Positions 23,418-35,840 are shown, numbered from the stretch's first letter. The stretch: 64,000 nt of DNA from Argentina anserina (GCF_933775445.1 NC_065875.1:10429001-10493000); one strand, 5' to 3'. The notes: a model not told the origin generated them from the sequence alone. A program made the numbers and translations.

Positions 23418-23676
23418 AGCGACGGACCTTACCTGTTACTGTTTACGAATTACATTTACCAAGTTACTGTGAACAAATTATATTTACCTTGTTCGTATAC
23501 GTCCTCATTAATCACCTTTTTCTCCCTCGCCTACCTCTCTCTCCTTGCCACTCCCCCACGACTTACCCTCTTTAGAGAGCTCGCAATAGCTCTATTTTCG
23601 CATTGCGATTCCTCACCTAAAACTACTTAAAATAAAACCAGAAGCACTCTCTTCCCAATTCACCAAATTCTTCTTA

Positions 23677-24150
23677 GGGAAAATTTTAATGGTACATGAA
23701 TTTGGTCCACTAAGAATTATAGTTAATCAACTTCGGAAATTATCATATTAATACATGAAATATCAAAATCGGCATTGTTTTTGTACATGCCGTCAACTTT
23801 TCAGTTAAGTGGCCTGTTAAATATCATATTTTGAAGGACAATTGAGTTTATTCAACTTTTTAGGGTAAGGTATGTATGTTTCACTATGCTCTGCTTTTGA
23901 TGGGCTCACCATAAAATCACATCTCTTTGGTGAGATTTGTCATGGAGAACACTCTTCATGTGAAAAGATAAGAATATTGTGTAAGAATTACATTTGTACC
24001 CTTCATCAAATTGATAATGACATGTTCTATTATGGAGGAATTAACTACGTGTACTAAAATTGGGTCATATTTGATAGTTCGTGTACATTAAGTTAACTAA
24101 CTATAATTCTCAGTGGATCAAAGTTCGTGTACCGTACCTAAAATTTTCTC
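23677..24150. mobile_element. TIR-type MITE with about 60-bp inverted ends
   Basis: The left end GGGAAAATTTTA and the following 50 bp (containing GGTCCACTAAGAATTATAGT) match the reverse complement of the right end at 24090-24150. The element is about 474 bp and has no coding capacity. I did not find a convincing target-site duplication, so the superfamily is open. Confidence 0.75.
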
Positions 24151-24404
24151 AATCACTATTATGAGAAAATTAGTGTTAAATCCATTTTTAAGCCCTCTTT
24201 TAAGATTAGCCCACACTCAATTCTTTCTTTAATCTACGCCCAAAACATTTTTCAACTTTCCTTATAGAGTTTTATTGAATAATTAACATATTTTAATTTT
24301 TTTTGGTTCAATTCGTGGTTTTACCCTTCTAATTGAAAAAGGAAATTAACTCCATAAATATAGTCGTTAGAAATTTTCAAATGCATGAACATGTAAAATT
24401 ATAA

Positions 24405-25424
24405 GGCATAAATGCCGATTTGCATCCTAAACTTGGCTGAAATTGTCAATTTGCACCATGAACTTACATTTGAGTCAATTTACCTCCTAAACTTGGTAAA
24501 AATTGCTGATTTACACCCCGAACTTGTATTTGAGGTAATTTACCTCCTAAACTTAGTAAAAATTGTCAATTTGCACCACATCCGTTAAATTTAACTGTTT
24601 CTATCCAATTTTGCGTCACATGTCATGCACATGAGGGGTAATATTGTCATTTTCTATTTATATTTTTCTTAAAAAATAAAAATATTATTTAAAATGAGGA
24701 TTATTTTGTTAATCAAATTATTTATTTACATCTTTTTTCTACCTACTTAACCCTACTTTGAATTATATATTCAATATACCCACCTATTCAAATATAGTGT
24801 GTTGTGTATAAACATATTTTTATATGTACACATTGTTGGAGGATGAACAAAACGAGAATAATAACGACGTAATAGAACAGAACTTAACCGTTTATTGATT
24901 GATAATGAGGCCAATATATATGCATTACATAACCACAATCCCGTAGGATTCAGAGTCCTAATCTATTACAGAGATGCGAATCTATCTCTAACAGAAAGTC
25001 TAATAAGACTAAGACACACACAATGTAGAATATTAATTCTCTCGGAACACACATTTATTTTTAATTTTCAATGTATTTATTTATTTATATTTTTTCTAAT
25101 ATCTTTTAACATATCATATCACATAAAATAATAAATATATAAATCAATAACATGTTTCGAAAAAACAAACATTGTAGCAAGTGTTCCTCTTAAGTAATTT
25201 TATTAATTTATTTCATTATTCAATATGAATAAATATATAATGACAATACTACCCCTTAAAAGCATGACATATGACCTAAAATTGGATTGAAAAATTAAAT
25301 TTAACGGATATGGTGCAAATTGGCAATTTTTACCAAGTTTAGGAGGTAAATTGACTAAAATGCAAGTTCAGGGTGCAAATTGACAATTTCAGCCAAATTT
25401 GAGGTGCAAATCGGCATTTATGCC
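24405..25424. mobile_element. MULE-like non-autonomous element, 10-bp TSD
   Basis: AAAATTATAA flanks both ends (24395-24404 and 25425-25434). Each end begins GGCATAAATGCC, itself a palindrome, and continues into a long inverted repeat. That repeat is made of tandem units of about 55-60 bp whose core is AATTTACCTCCTAAACTTGG / its complement. A 9-11 bp TSD with long TIRs is typical of Mutator-like elements. There is no transposase ORF. A half copy in the opposite orientation is at 55882-56369. Confidence 0.85.
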
Positions 25425-25434
25425 AAAATTATAA

Positions 25435-26190
25435 ACATTAATGTACATGTAAATTAAGAAAATAAATTAGGTCAGAGAAATTACATGAAAAGTCAAACGA
25501 AAAATTAACTCATTGATTGAATGCATTAAACACTCTTTTTTTTCTACCTCCAAGCTCGTTATGTAATCATGTTAGTCATGAAAAAGTTGTCTATGTACAA
25601 AACATATACAAAACTCATTACCTATGAAGCAGATGTCTAATCTACATTACCTACGAAACATATTTCTACACTGCATTACCTACAAAACAGATATATACAT
25701 TGCATATACCTATTAAACAAAGTAAACACCTTAAATGAGATTCTACTGCTCATAAATAAAAACTATTTACCACCAAAATTGAAGCAAAACTCAATACACA
25801 CTCCATAGATTCAAGACCTCCTCCCTTTTATACCTACTAAACAGAACAAACTAAACTAACAAAAAAAACCAAACACCTAAAAACACCACACAAGACAAAA
25901 CATTCATACTACGTGTAATCAAGACTAGAAACACACAGAGGTACGTATACACTAGAAGGAAAATTCAACACATACCTATCATGGAGAATCATATCTCGAA
26001 TAGAGGTATCGAAAAACAAATACTTTTTTGCTAGAATAAATCCATAAACCAAATACAAACCAGAAATCCACAGATACCTTCAACACAACTATTTCAGACC
26101 CTATTGATGAAATCATATCACCTCTTATATATAACATTGATATTAGTTGTAGTGATTAATTTAAAAAAAAACTTCAATTAAGGGATATGA
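25435..26190. other. AT-rich intergenic DNA
   Basis: No gene seen. The motif ACCTA(T/C)(A/G)AA(A/G)CA occurs several times between 25610 and 25720 as a loose degenerate repeat. Confidence 0.5.
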
Positions 26191-26193
26191 GAG

Positions 26194-28478
26194 TGATGGG
26201 AGCACAAAGTGTGACGTTCTTAATGCGTTTATGCCCTATTCTTACTCTTTGTTACCTCTTATTTAGTATGTTTTAGTTTTTTTTTGTATAAATAAATGTC
26301 TAGGTAGAGCTTATATCGGTTATAAATTAATTGATGATGAAATCGTGCTAAGTGTTAAGAATCCTTGTTGAGATATGATTCCTTGTTCGAGTAGGATTCA
26401 TCATTTCCTATTTATTTATTTCTAACGTACTTATTCTTATTAGGAAATACAAATCCATGTTGAAGAAGGAAATCAATCCTAGTTCCACAAGGAAAAAGAA
26501 GAAGATATGCACTTAAAAAGCCCAATCCATGCAAGAATCAAAATGTTGTCAAGATTCGTAGTCCAACTTTGACGGGCTCCCCTGGACAGCTCCGATCGAA
26601 TTAGAAGACGTACCATATATGGATAGAAATCTGTGTGAGTCTAGTTTCTGTAGGATTTGGAATCAAATCAATATATTATTCCTACATGGAGACATGACCG
26701 AATCATTACTCGGAGGTCCAGTGAGTTCGGCAGAATTATCTCAGCCAATGATTTGCTTTTGATCCAAAGGCTATGAGGAAAACTTGGGACTTTGTTTCTC
26801 CTACATATAGAATACAAATCTATATCAAAATCACCATAAATTTCTGCACCAAAGAATGTCAAAGAAAGCATGCAGCAAATTAATGAGAAGAGGTAAGAAA
26901 AATCAAACATGGCTGCAACAATTAAGATTCTTGCTGGCTCCCTAATTCAAAGGAAGAAAATTGTACAAAAGAAATCAGCATTAAAGGAGGAAGAAGATAT
27001 ATAATTAATGTCCAATCCTTATAGAAATCAGAATTCTGGTAGTGCAAGTCATCCAACTTTGACGGGCTCCCCTGAACAGGTCACAATGATTCAGACAATG
27101 CATTATATATGGATGGAAAGCTATGGAAGTCTAATTGCAAATTCCAGTTGGAATCACCTCAATATCTATTTTCTAGAGAAAGGTATGGCCAGAACAATGC
27201 ACAAATGTCAGATATGCCGAATTGAGAAAATCTAGGAAACCTCAACCAATTTGGTTTCAACTTTGTGGCCAGCCTCCCTTGGGTTTCTTCCTCTATATAT
27301 AGCACCTCATTTCCACAGAAAAAGATCATCAACCTTACACACAAGTATAGCTAAAGCTCTGCCCAAACACTTTCATTCACCAAGAACCATAGAATCTGAA
27401 TTCACCACCCTTCACCATATTTTATGTCCAAAGCTTGGGAGCCTAGGATACCATACTCTTGAAGATTTCGTGTTACGTTTGTAATGAATCTTGGGAGGAG
27501 AATTATAAAGTGTAACTCTATGGTCTTCATGTTTAGTTTTCAGGTTTTTATGTTCTTGTTCTTGGATGATTTATGTTTAGGTTTTGTTAAAGTTATTTTT
27601 ATTCTTGTCTATGAGATATTTGTAACTTTTGAATGACATGATGAATTAAGGTTTTCAATTTTAATTCAATCATTTTAGGTTTTATGCCATGAGTTTCTGT
27701 TTATTTATGTTCTTGATTAATTTTCGGTGTGTTCTTATATTGCATGTGTGATTAAGACAAGTAGTTGATGTCGCATATGTTAATCATTCAAAGTTAAAAA
27801 CGATTTTGATACAAGTAGTTGATTAATTGTTTTTCCTTTGTTCTTCCACCGATTATGATCTTAAGTTTGACATTGGATAGGTGCTTAAACATGTTGATTT
27901 CTCTATGTGATACGTAATTGCATGATAAATTGGTATGTTAGATTTTGTTGCAAGACAAGTAGTTGAGCTCGATAGTATCCATGTATTAGGAACCAAGTAA
28001 AAACTTGATGCAAAGTTAAAAACGATTTTGATACAAGTAGTTGATTAATTGTTTGTCTTTTGTTCTTCCACCGATTATGATCTTAAGTTCGACATTGGAT
28101 AGGTGCTTAAACATGTTGATTTCTCTATGTGATACGTAATTGCATGATAAATTTGTATGTTAGATTTCGTTGCAAGACAAGTAGTTGAGCTCGATAGTAT
28201 CCATGTATTAGGAATCAAGTAGGAACTTGATGCATGATCCAACTTAAGATGAACTATGATACCTACGACATGAACATAATTGAGAATAGATTTCGATGGC
28301 TTTGTTCTTATGTGATTTATTTGGTGATTGCTTATGTGTTGGTTGGTTGATCACATGTATATATTAGCTTAGGATTTATTTCTGTTTTTGATACCGATCC
28401 TATATCCTAAAATCCTCAAACTCTTATAAATTCGTTGTTAAATGTTTGTGATTCTTTACACTGGTGACGGACGGCGAC
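26194..28478 (+). mobile_element. LTR-type element beginning TGATGGGAGCAC
   Basis: The first 40 bp (TGATGGGAGCAC...GTGTGACGTTCTTAA) match the start of the solo LTR at 32498. Both carry a TATATATA box (here 27294-27301) after a CTTCCTC stretch, so both are LTRs of one family. There are no internal coding domains, so it is a solo LTR or a short non-autonomous element. The right boundary is uncertain: GAGAG is found at 26189-26193 and 28479-28483 and could be the TSD, but the sequence before the second copy ends in GAC rather than CA. A diverged duplication (CCAACTTTGACGGGCTCCCC at about 26565 and 27055) lies inside. Confidence 0.6.
27789..28232. repeat. 222-bp tandem duplication
   Basis: Two direct units, 27789-28010 and 28011-28232, share CAAAGTTAAAAACGATTTTG at their starts and differ at only a few positions. 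The duplication is inside the TGATGGGAGCAC-type LTR element, downstream of its TATA box. Confidence 0.93.
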
Positions 28479-28956
28479 GAGAGTAATGGAGAAGTGGAGT
28501 AGCGACATAGGCTGGCATGGAGGCTGCCAGAGGAGTTTGAACTGTGCGGGAAGAGAGGGAGCCGACCGGTAAGGTAAACGGAAGATCTGGTGGAGCAGAA
28601 ATAGACGGAGTCAAGAACTGCGCAGAGGAGGCCGGCTGGGTCGGAAGAGAAACACTGCTGGCCTGTTATGATGTTAGGGCCGATACGGCTGCTGCGCTGG
28701 TCAGAATAACAAAGGCGGTAGGCTGACGGAAGCTGCTTTCGGGGAGAACTAAAGCATCATTCTGTAAGACTGGAGAGATCGTGTCAACACAATCGGTGGA
28801 TTGAGGGAGTGTAACGACATCAATGGAGGCTGAGTGATCAGGTGGGCTTAGGCCCGAGGATAATGAGCCTTGGCTCGGTAGGATGGCCTGCAGAGGTGTA
28901 ATTGGACCAAAATTATGTAACGGAGTGAATTCAATATGAACCCAAGATGATGGCGA

Positions 28957-30170
28957 TTATACCTGCACCCCTTTGTAGGGAAAACTTGTTTCGTTAAATA
29001 AAACATGACGCGACACATAAACTCGATTTGTTTTGGGATCTAGACATCGATAACCTTTGTGGTGAGGACTATACTCAAGAAAAACACACTCAAGACTCTG
29101 ATTAGACAACTTATTGGAATGAGAACAACCTAAATGAGCAAAACATAAACAACCAAAAACGCGAAGAGAGGAATAAGAGGGAGAATGACCATACACACGA
29201 TGACACGAAAGTGAGGAGTGTCCCAGTTGATAGTAGGAAGGAGATTAATGAGGTACACAGAGGTCAAAATAGCCTTAACCTAGAGATTTCGAGGAATGCC
29301 AGAGGTAAGAAGTAAGGAACGGGCCACTGTAGCAATATGACGATGTTTCCTCTCAGCAAGGCCATTTTTTTCAAGAGTATATGGACAAGAAAATCGTTGT
29401 TGGATGTCTAAGGAAGTACAATAGTGGAAAATGCTTGATTGACATATTCAGTGTCGTTGTCACTTTGGAGATATTTGATGAAACCATTAAAAATATTTCA
29501 AACCATAGCAACCAAAGTCTGAAAATGGGTGAGGACTTCAGTCTTCCGACGCATAGGATAAAGCCAGGTATAACAGGAGTATTCATCTGTAAAGAGGACA
29601 AAATATTTAAATCCACTAACAGAGACAATAGGGGACTGCCACACATCACTATGAATAATAGAAAAAGGAGAGGAAACAGAGTTATTATGAGATGGAAAAG
29701 ATAATTTTTGAGACTTGCTAAGTGCACACTGAGTACAAAAAGAACCAGGGGAAATTTTGGATCCAATAAACGACCCTAAACAAGTGAAAACTGAGGATGA
29801 TGGGTGACCCAAACGATTGTGCCATATTGAGGAATGAACAGAAGCTAGGGAATGAAGGGTGGAAACACTAGATAACTTGAGAGGATAAAGACCATCTTGA
29901 CGAGGACCATGAAACAGGAGGCGGCCAGTTTGTAAGCAATAGATTTTATAATAATCTGGGGCAAAAAGAAAGAAAACAAGATTATCTTTGGTAAAACGAG
30001 CGACAGACAAAAGATTTTTACGAATTGAAGGAATACGAAAGACATTTTGGAGAGAAAAATTAGAAGAACCCAATGACAATGGGAGGCCACCAGTGTCGGT
30101 GTACCAAGTAGGCTCTGCAACAGAGTGAAGGCCAGCAAATGGTAAGATAGTGGTTGGGCCGGAATATCGG
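28957..30170 (-). pseudogene. Copia protease end and integrase, broken
   Basis: Minus-strand reading from 30170: a protease-like WYTDTG; a pre-integrase domain with H and C residues in IWHNRLGHP and CTQCALSKSQK; and an integrase core with Asp in IIHSDVWQSP and VLFTDEYS. A frame change near 29500 follows, and then the C-terminal part with SYSSLRVFGCLCF and HKGYRCLDP (28957-29196). The domain order is that of copia integrases. Stops and the frame change show that it is inactive. Confidence 0.88.
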
Positions 30171-32776
30171 TGTCACATCCTGGATTGGAACATGAATATT
30201 ATATTAGGATTTAAAAAGGATATTAGCAAAAACAGAGCGATTAGGTTTCGCTCAGACACTCACTAACGTGAACAAGTGAATAAAATATTTCGACAAGACA
30301 AACACGTTCACAATTAAATAATCATATTTTACATTTCCGCGAAAATAAATAAATTTATACAACAAAAATGCAGAAGGTAGCGTTAATGCCACCGGCCCAA
30401 ATTAAACAAGTAGACAACCCAATTTTTATACAAAAGTGGCAAGAATAACTAAGCAAACAACCTCATGAAACTTTACTCGAAAACATTGTTAATAAACATA
30501 AGAATGAAATGCATGAAGGATAATACGCTTGTTAACTCTCAAATGAGGCTCCTATCTCCGGAATAACAATTGGACCTGCAAGACAACTATCGTAAGAGTG
30601 AGCGTCGTCCTTGCTTGCCCAGTAGGGGCCAGCTTGCCCATGAGGTTTGAAAACCAAAATCAGGTAAGTATAAGTTTTATAAAACGTTGAGGATAGTTTT
30701 GAGTACTCAGAGTAAAACCATTTAATTAAAATAATGCAAGTTTGGGAATACAATCATGCTAAAGTAGTTTATGGAGATCCAAAGGTAGGGTAAGGCAAAT
30801 TCAACTTCAAGCAATGCTCAACCGATCCTTGCGACTAAATAGTCGAGGCCTACTACACGTCTGTTATAATAACAGAGTAGCGAGAGTATTCATTTAAACG
30901 AATGCCCTCAATTGTAAAGTATAGAATGTGGATCCAATAATAAACAGGGCATTTCCCCTCCGGAGGTTCACGGTCATCGACACCGTGGGATTACCTAAAA
31001 CGCTAGGCTCCCGTCACTCTCAGGTCAACACACGCGAGGATTCACTACTTGCCCTATCTCGAAATCGTGCATTGTCTCGGGTTTTCACAACATTTAATGC
31101 ATCATAAATCATTCAACCGAGAACTAGACTATGTACTTATTTGGCCAAATACAACATAGGAGGGTTAGCTCCCCTACCTGGAATGACGTGCGAATCCCAG
31201 CCGTTATCCAAATCAATTGAAGTAGCTGCTGCTGCTGCTCCGCTGCTCGATCTCGTAGCGTCAACTCTGAATTTATGAGGTATTAAAGAGTCAACATCAA
31301 AGTTGACTATCGAATATAGGTTGACTCAATTATTTTCCTAGTTTGACTAGGAAAGTCAACCTTGGACTTTCTGTTGACCAAGTCTTTCCTAGTTTGACCA
31401 GGAATTGACCATGTCTACCAATTCTCAGAAAATCCGAAAATGATCCAATTTCAATAGTCGATCGATAATAAGCATACTTTATGGATATATAAGTTACTCA
31501 GCATCATATCGACGACTCATTTATTATACCAACACATTTCTAAGTTAAATAATTCTCGATCTCGAACCGGGCGAGAATCAGAACTAACATTAGTCGTAAC
31601 TAAAAGTTACGTGTATTCGTTAAAATTCGGTTTTCATTAAGTTACCGTAGGTAAAAGTAAAACCGTTAAAATCATTTAGTAAAAAGTAAAAATGTAACTT
31701 AGGATAAAACCATAAAAGTAATTAGTAAAATTGTTATTCTCTGCCAGGGGCATTTTGGTCATTTCACATCACAGTAAAAGGGCAAAAGTAAAATAGTAAA
31801 AACCCATTTTCACCCTTATCACTCTGATCATACTTCCGGCCTCCCAAACCACTTCCGATCAATACAAATCAACACACAATTCACTCACAAGCTTCTCATC
31901 AAATCAATGACCACAAAAATGACAAAACAAAAGAGAAAAGAGGTGATTGCTACCTCCACAAGTCAAAAACGCAGAGCCGAGGCTGCTGCTCCTCTTCCGA
32001 TTCCAAACCAAGCTGCTGCTCTTTCCCATGTTATTACAGCTCCAAAACTCATCCAAACCAGAAACCATGAAGGCCGCCAAGGTGGTGGTTTCACGACAGG
32101 ACAAAAAAGAAAAAGAGAAAGAAAGAAGTTGAACTCAAATCGGAGGAATTCGTAGGAGAAATAAGCCAAAACAAGAGGAAGAGAGCTGGGCTCATCAATA
32201 TGAGTTTGGGAGGACTAGCTTGGACTGAGAAGCTCATCGGAGGTCCAAATCGATGCTAGGAGGACGACGGCGTCACAATGGCCAAACCCATAAAAGTGAA
32301 CTTCAAATTAGTTTCTGATTTGAACAACTTTGAGATAGAATCGGAATGGGTAAGAAGATATTGGGCAAGACTTACCCAAAGAAAGAAGGAAAGCTCGTCG
32401 AAACTCGCCGGTGGAACTGAGATCCTTCAGTGGTGTTCCACTGCCTTGATTTCAATCTCACCAATTCATGGGCGAATGGATGATCAAGGGACATGGCTGA
32501 TAGGAGCACTTTGTGCGACATTCTTAACATATTTTACCTCAATTTGTACTTTGCTTAGTCTTTATTTTTGATGCATTTTTATGCTTACATGAGTTAAAAA
32601 CGCATAATTGGTCTAGAGTCCTAGTTTGACTAGGAATCCTTGTTAGGTTTTGAAACTAATTATCTCCTATTATGATTTTATTTTGTTATTTTCAAATTGG
32701 ATTGAAGAGATAATTAAAGAAAAAGAGATGGAGCCAAGTCATGCAACAATTAAATAGAAGATGATCATTAAATGCA

Positions 32777-32960
32777 TAAAACATGGCATGTTTTAGGAAA
32801 TAAAACATGACATGATTTAGGAAATAAAACATGACATGTTTTAGGGAATAAAACATGGCATGATTTAAGGGATTAAAACATGACATGATTTAGGGAATAA
32901 AACATGACATGATTTAGGGAATAAAACTTACCATGATTTAAGGGATTAAAGCATGGCATT
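32777..32960. repeat. Minisatellite of about 27 bp, seven units
   Basis: Units of the form AAAACATG(A/G)CATG(A/T)TTTAGG(G)AAT repeat about seven times, with alternating G/A variants. They lie between the start and the TATA box of the nested solo LTR. Confidence 0.9.
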
Positions 32961-33934
32961 ATAATATGAGAAAAGATGCAACTACCCTCCTTCTTTCCTC
33001 TATATATACATGGCTTCATCTCTCAAATAGGATCACTTCTCATTAGCATTCAAGAGCCAAAACTCTACCAAAACACCACCATAAACTTCCCTCACAAATT
33101 TGCCAAGTCATCCACCCCAAAACCATCATCATCTCCACCGAGTTTCACTTATTGCAGCCGTACCTCTAAGGTTCCTACAACGTGTGATTCTCACAACTCA
33201 TCTCCAGGGCTTCGTCTATTTGTGCTAATCTACAATTCTTTGTCTATGAAGATTGTAAGTTGTTGTTTATGTGGAAATATTGGTTTTGTATTTGTTTTAG
33301 AATTTTCAGATTGTATTTGATATTTTTTAGACTATACCAAATTTATGTTCTTATAATTATTGAAGTTTGTATTTATATTGTTGTGTTCTAATCATCTTTC
33401 TCATACTTTTAGATAATTTTCAGATATGTGCATATGAATTTAGTGCTTGGATGCAGTCCCTAAGATTGTGTTTGAGTGCTAGATTCATCAACCATATTGA
33501 CACAAATCGAATTATGCCCTAAGTAGATTCGGTTTGTGTTGATTAAAAGTGGTAAAAATTCTGGAAATTTGCATGTGAAACCATGGTGGGTGACGCCACA
33601 CATGCAACATGTCTCCAACAAAGATTTGGTGCTTAAATGTAATCTTGTTTGATTTTTACTCTAAGTGTTATTGAATTCGATTGCATGCAAATTTAGATTA
33701 GGCCCTAAGTCAATCTAAATGTTAATTGAAATCTTGCATGATTAGATGATCCTCTAAGGCTCTAATTGTATTGGTGTTTAAAAAGTATGTAATTGGTCGA
33801 ATTAGAATGCATGATAGGTTCGAACTTGTAATTATGTGGTGTAATGCTAAATTTGGTTTAAGTTTGTTAAATAGAAGTCGATCATGTAAATAGTAATTTG
33901 GGTTTTATTTTAGTAGTTAATAATCAATCTCAAA

Positions 33935-33947
33935 CCCCCCCCCCCCC
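33935..33947 (+). repeat. Poly(C) run of 13
   Basis: Thirteen consecutive C near the right end of the nested solo LTR. Confidence 0.9.
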
Positions 33948-34552
33948 ATTATTTGTTCACACTAAAAGTTTAGAGTTCCCTTCAATTCCCCAGAAAGAAC
34001 GATCATTGCTTATTCTATACTAACGATAATATTTTACACGGTTTATTATAGACGTTTTAACCAATGATCTATCAATGGCTTGGAAGAGGATGAAAAGGCG
34101 GTCAAGATGGTGATGATGCATGTGTTGGGCTCGCCGGAGTGGTGGCGCTAGGTCGAGGAAGATGAAAGTGTGGTGGTGCGGTCGGTCTCGGTGAGGGAGA
34201 AGAAACAGAAGAAAAAAGTGAGGGAGAGAGAAAGTAAACGCGAGGAAGAAGGAAAGAAAATAAGTTGGGCTCAGGCTTGGGCCCGGGTCAAGCTATTTTG
34301 GGCTTTTTCTTAAAAGCCTGAAAATAAATACCCAAAACAGAAAATTATTTTAAAAACAAAACACAACTTTAGAAAATCGTTAAAACAAAACCGAGTTTCG
34401 GAAAAATATTCCGGGAACACTTTCGAGCTCGTGGCGACATGTAGTCTAATAACGACATATTAAACTACGTTTTCGACACTTAACATAAATGTAGATTAAT
34501 TACTCCTAAAGTGTCGGTAATCGAGATTAGAAATCTCGGGTCTTACAATCGG

Positions 34553-34853
34553 TGTGGACATTGAGACAACTGATGATGGTTAGAGTGACAATTAGGACAC
34601 CATTGAGGACCATAAAATTCATGACGCACTGCCCAAGGAGGAGAAGCAAAGGGGTTCACTACGTTGTGCATTTGTGGCATCATAATTCTTGAGGGAGGGA
34701 TACAATGTTGTTGTTGCCGTGATAGGGAGTTGTTGTGATTATTATAGTACATGAGTGTAGCCAGAGAAAGGGAAGAATCAGAATGATTTTGAGGATTGAG
34801 TATGAAAGGTTTGGGATGAAACAAGAAGGGAAGAAGGATCAATAAATACCTAA
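34553..34853 (-). pseudogene. Copia gag fragment with zinc knuckle
   Basis: An open segment of about 99 codons ends in WCPNCHSNHHQLSQCPHR, a CCHC-like knuckle. It is joined to the primer-binding site on its right and cut by the 30171-34547 insertion on its left. Only the C-terminal gag region is present, so the gag is internally deleted. Confidence 0.7.
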
Positions 34854-34854
34854 A

Positions 34855-34866
34855 CTACTAATACCA
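34855..34866 (-). other. Copia primer-binding site (Met tRNA type)
   Basis: TGGTATTAGTAG on the minus strand follows the LTR directly. The consensus for initiator Met tRNA priming is TGGTATCAGAGC, so the first six bases match. Confidence 0.7.
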
Positions 34867-35107
34867 TGTAGAAAATGATTTCCATTAATCCTGAATGATA
34901 CAAGATTTACAATTAATAGACTTCAGACTACAATCACTACATCCTAGTATTGATTACAATCGTTGACAGCTATGAATACAAATATGTATCTGATGATTCT
35001 AGCAATCAATCAGATAGCATAATTGATTCACATAGATATAGCCATATCAGTAGGTAGTCAATGAAGGAGATTGAGCAATTGGTGGAGAAGATTAAGTAGT
35101 TTTAACA
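34867..35107 (-). repeat. Copia 5' LTR
   Basis: TGTAGAAAATGATTTCC at 34867 and a CA at 35106-35107 bound about 241 bp directly beside the primer-binding site. The 3' partner is missing, so the distal end is inferred from the TG..CA rule alone. Confidence 0.55.
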
Positions 35108-35840
35108 GTTTACTTTCGAGTAGATGATGAATTTATATATTTCTAGTATGATAAATAAACAAATTCAGAAATTAATCTCCACCATACTCTCTCTGAAACT
35201 TTTAAAGTATTTTTTATACTTAAACAATACTAAGGTAAAAAGGAAGAAATATGGTACATGTACATGAACTTTGTGCCACTACTAACATTCGTACACCATG
35301 TTTGAAAATATAAACTTCAGTACATCACATTTGATGCCCGACTAAAAATAAGGACACAAAGTTACTAACACCGTTAGTTGATGGAATATGTGACATATTT
35401 TCAGGGGTAAAACAGACCGGACAGAATTTCCCTCCAAATTATTATTTTAACCCCTGGTAATTCTTGACAATTTTCACATCCTAGTGAAAAAAGGACTATT
35501 CTAAGAGAATATATAAATATAATGATTGTTAACGATGGGGGATAAGAACTGAAAAAAAAACCATATAATCTGGACAAAATCACAAGTATAAAAATGAGAG
35601 AAAAATGATCAGGTAACACAATCATAGAAATAATAAATAAGTACTTAATTAATGGTTCAATAACATAAAATACATGACCAAATAATGGGAGGTAAATTGT
35701 TTCAAGGGCTATTACATAATCAAAAGTCTAATAAAAACTATGTTACACGAGCTATAATGGCATGACATTAGTCTCATAAACAAAACAAACCAAATGCCAC
35801 ATTAACAAGTGGTGTTTCATGCCTCTTCTACCATATGTTG
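35108..35840. other. Intergenic, AT-rich
   Basis: No gene. The stretch 35250-35400 (GGTACATGTACATGAAC, ACATTCGTACACC, CACCGTTAGTTGATGG) looks like one half of a TIR element, but I found no inverted partner. Confidence 0.4.

Larger units (their letters stand above)
32498..34074 (+). mobile_element. Solo LTR nested inside the chromovirus-like LTR
   Basis: ATGGC flanks both sides (32493-32497 and 34075-34079). The ends are TGATAG and CTATCA, perfect inverted hexamers. A TATATATA box is at 33001-33008. No coding domains. The start matches the element at 26194. The 1577 bp length and single unit indicate a solo LTR. Confidence 0.83.
30171..34547 (-). mobile_element. Solo LTR, chromovirus (Tekay/Del)-like, inserted in copia
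   Basis: ATCGG flanks both sides (30166-30170 and 34548-34552). On the minus strand the element begins TGTAAGACCCGAGATT and ends GGATGTGACA, which are LTR-style TG..CA ends; TGTAAG(A/G)CCC starts are common in Tekay/Del chromoviruses. No gag or pol domain and no second LTR copy are seen. After subtracting the nested 1577-bp element and its TSD, the element is about 2.8 kb, so a long solo LTR is the simplest reading. The lineage call is by terminal motif only. Confidence 0.75.
28484..35107 (-). mobile_element. Ty1/copia element, truncated and interrupted
   Basis: On the minus strand the order is LTR (35107-34867), a Met-tRNA-like primer-binding site (TGGTATTAG at 34866-34858), gag with a zinc knuckle, then protease and integrase after a 4.4-kb insertion (30171-34547). 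The linker between integrase and RT follows down to about 28484, where similarity ends at the neighbouring LTR element. RT, RNase H and the 3' LTR are missing, so it is a 5' fragment. Confidence 0.85.

Noticed and set aside
31904..32270. Basic ORFs on both strands near 32 kb
   Set aside because: They lie inside a solo LTR and show no domain; Lys/Arg content follows the purine-rich sequence.
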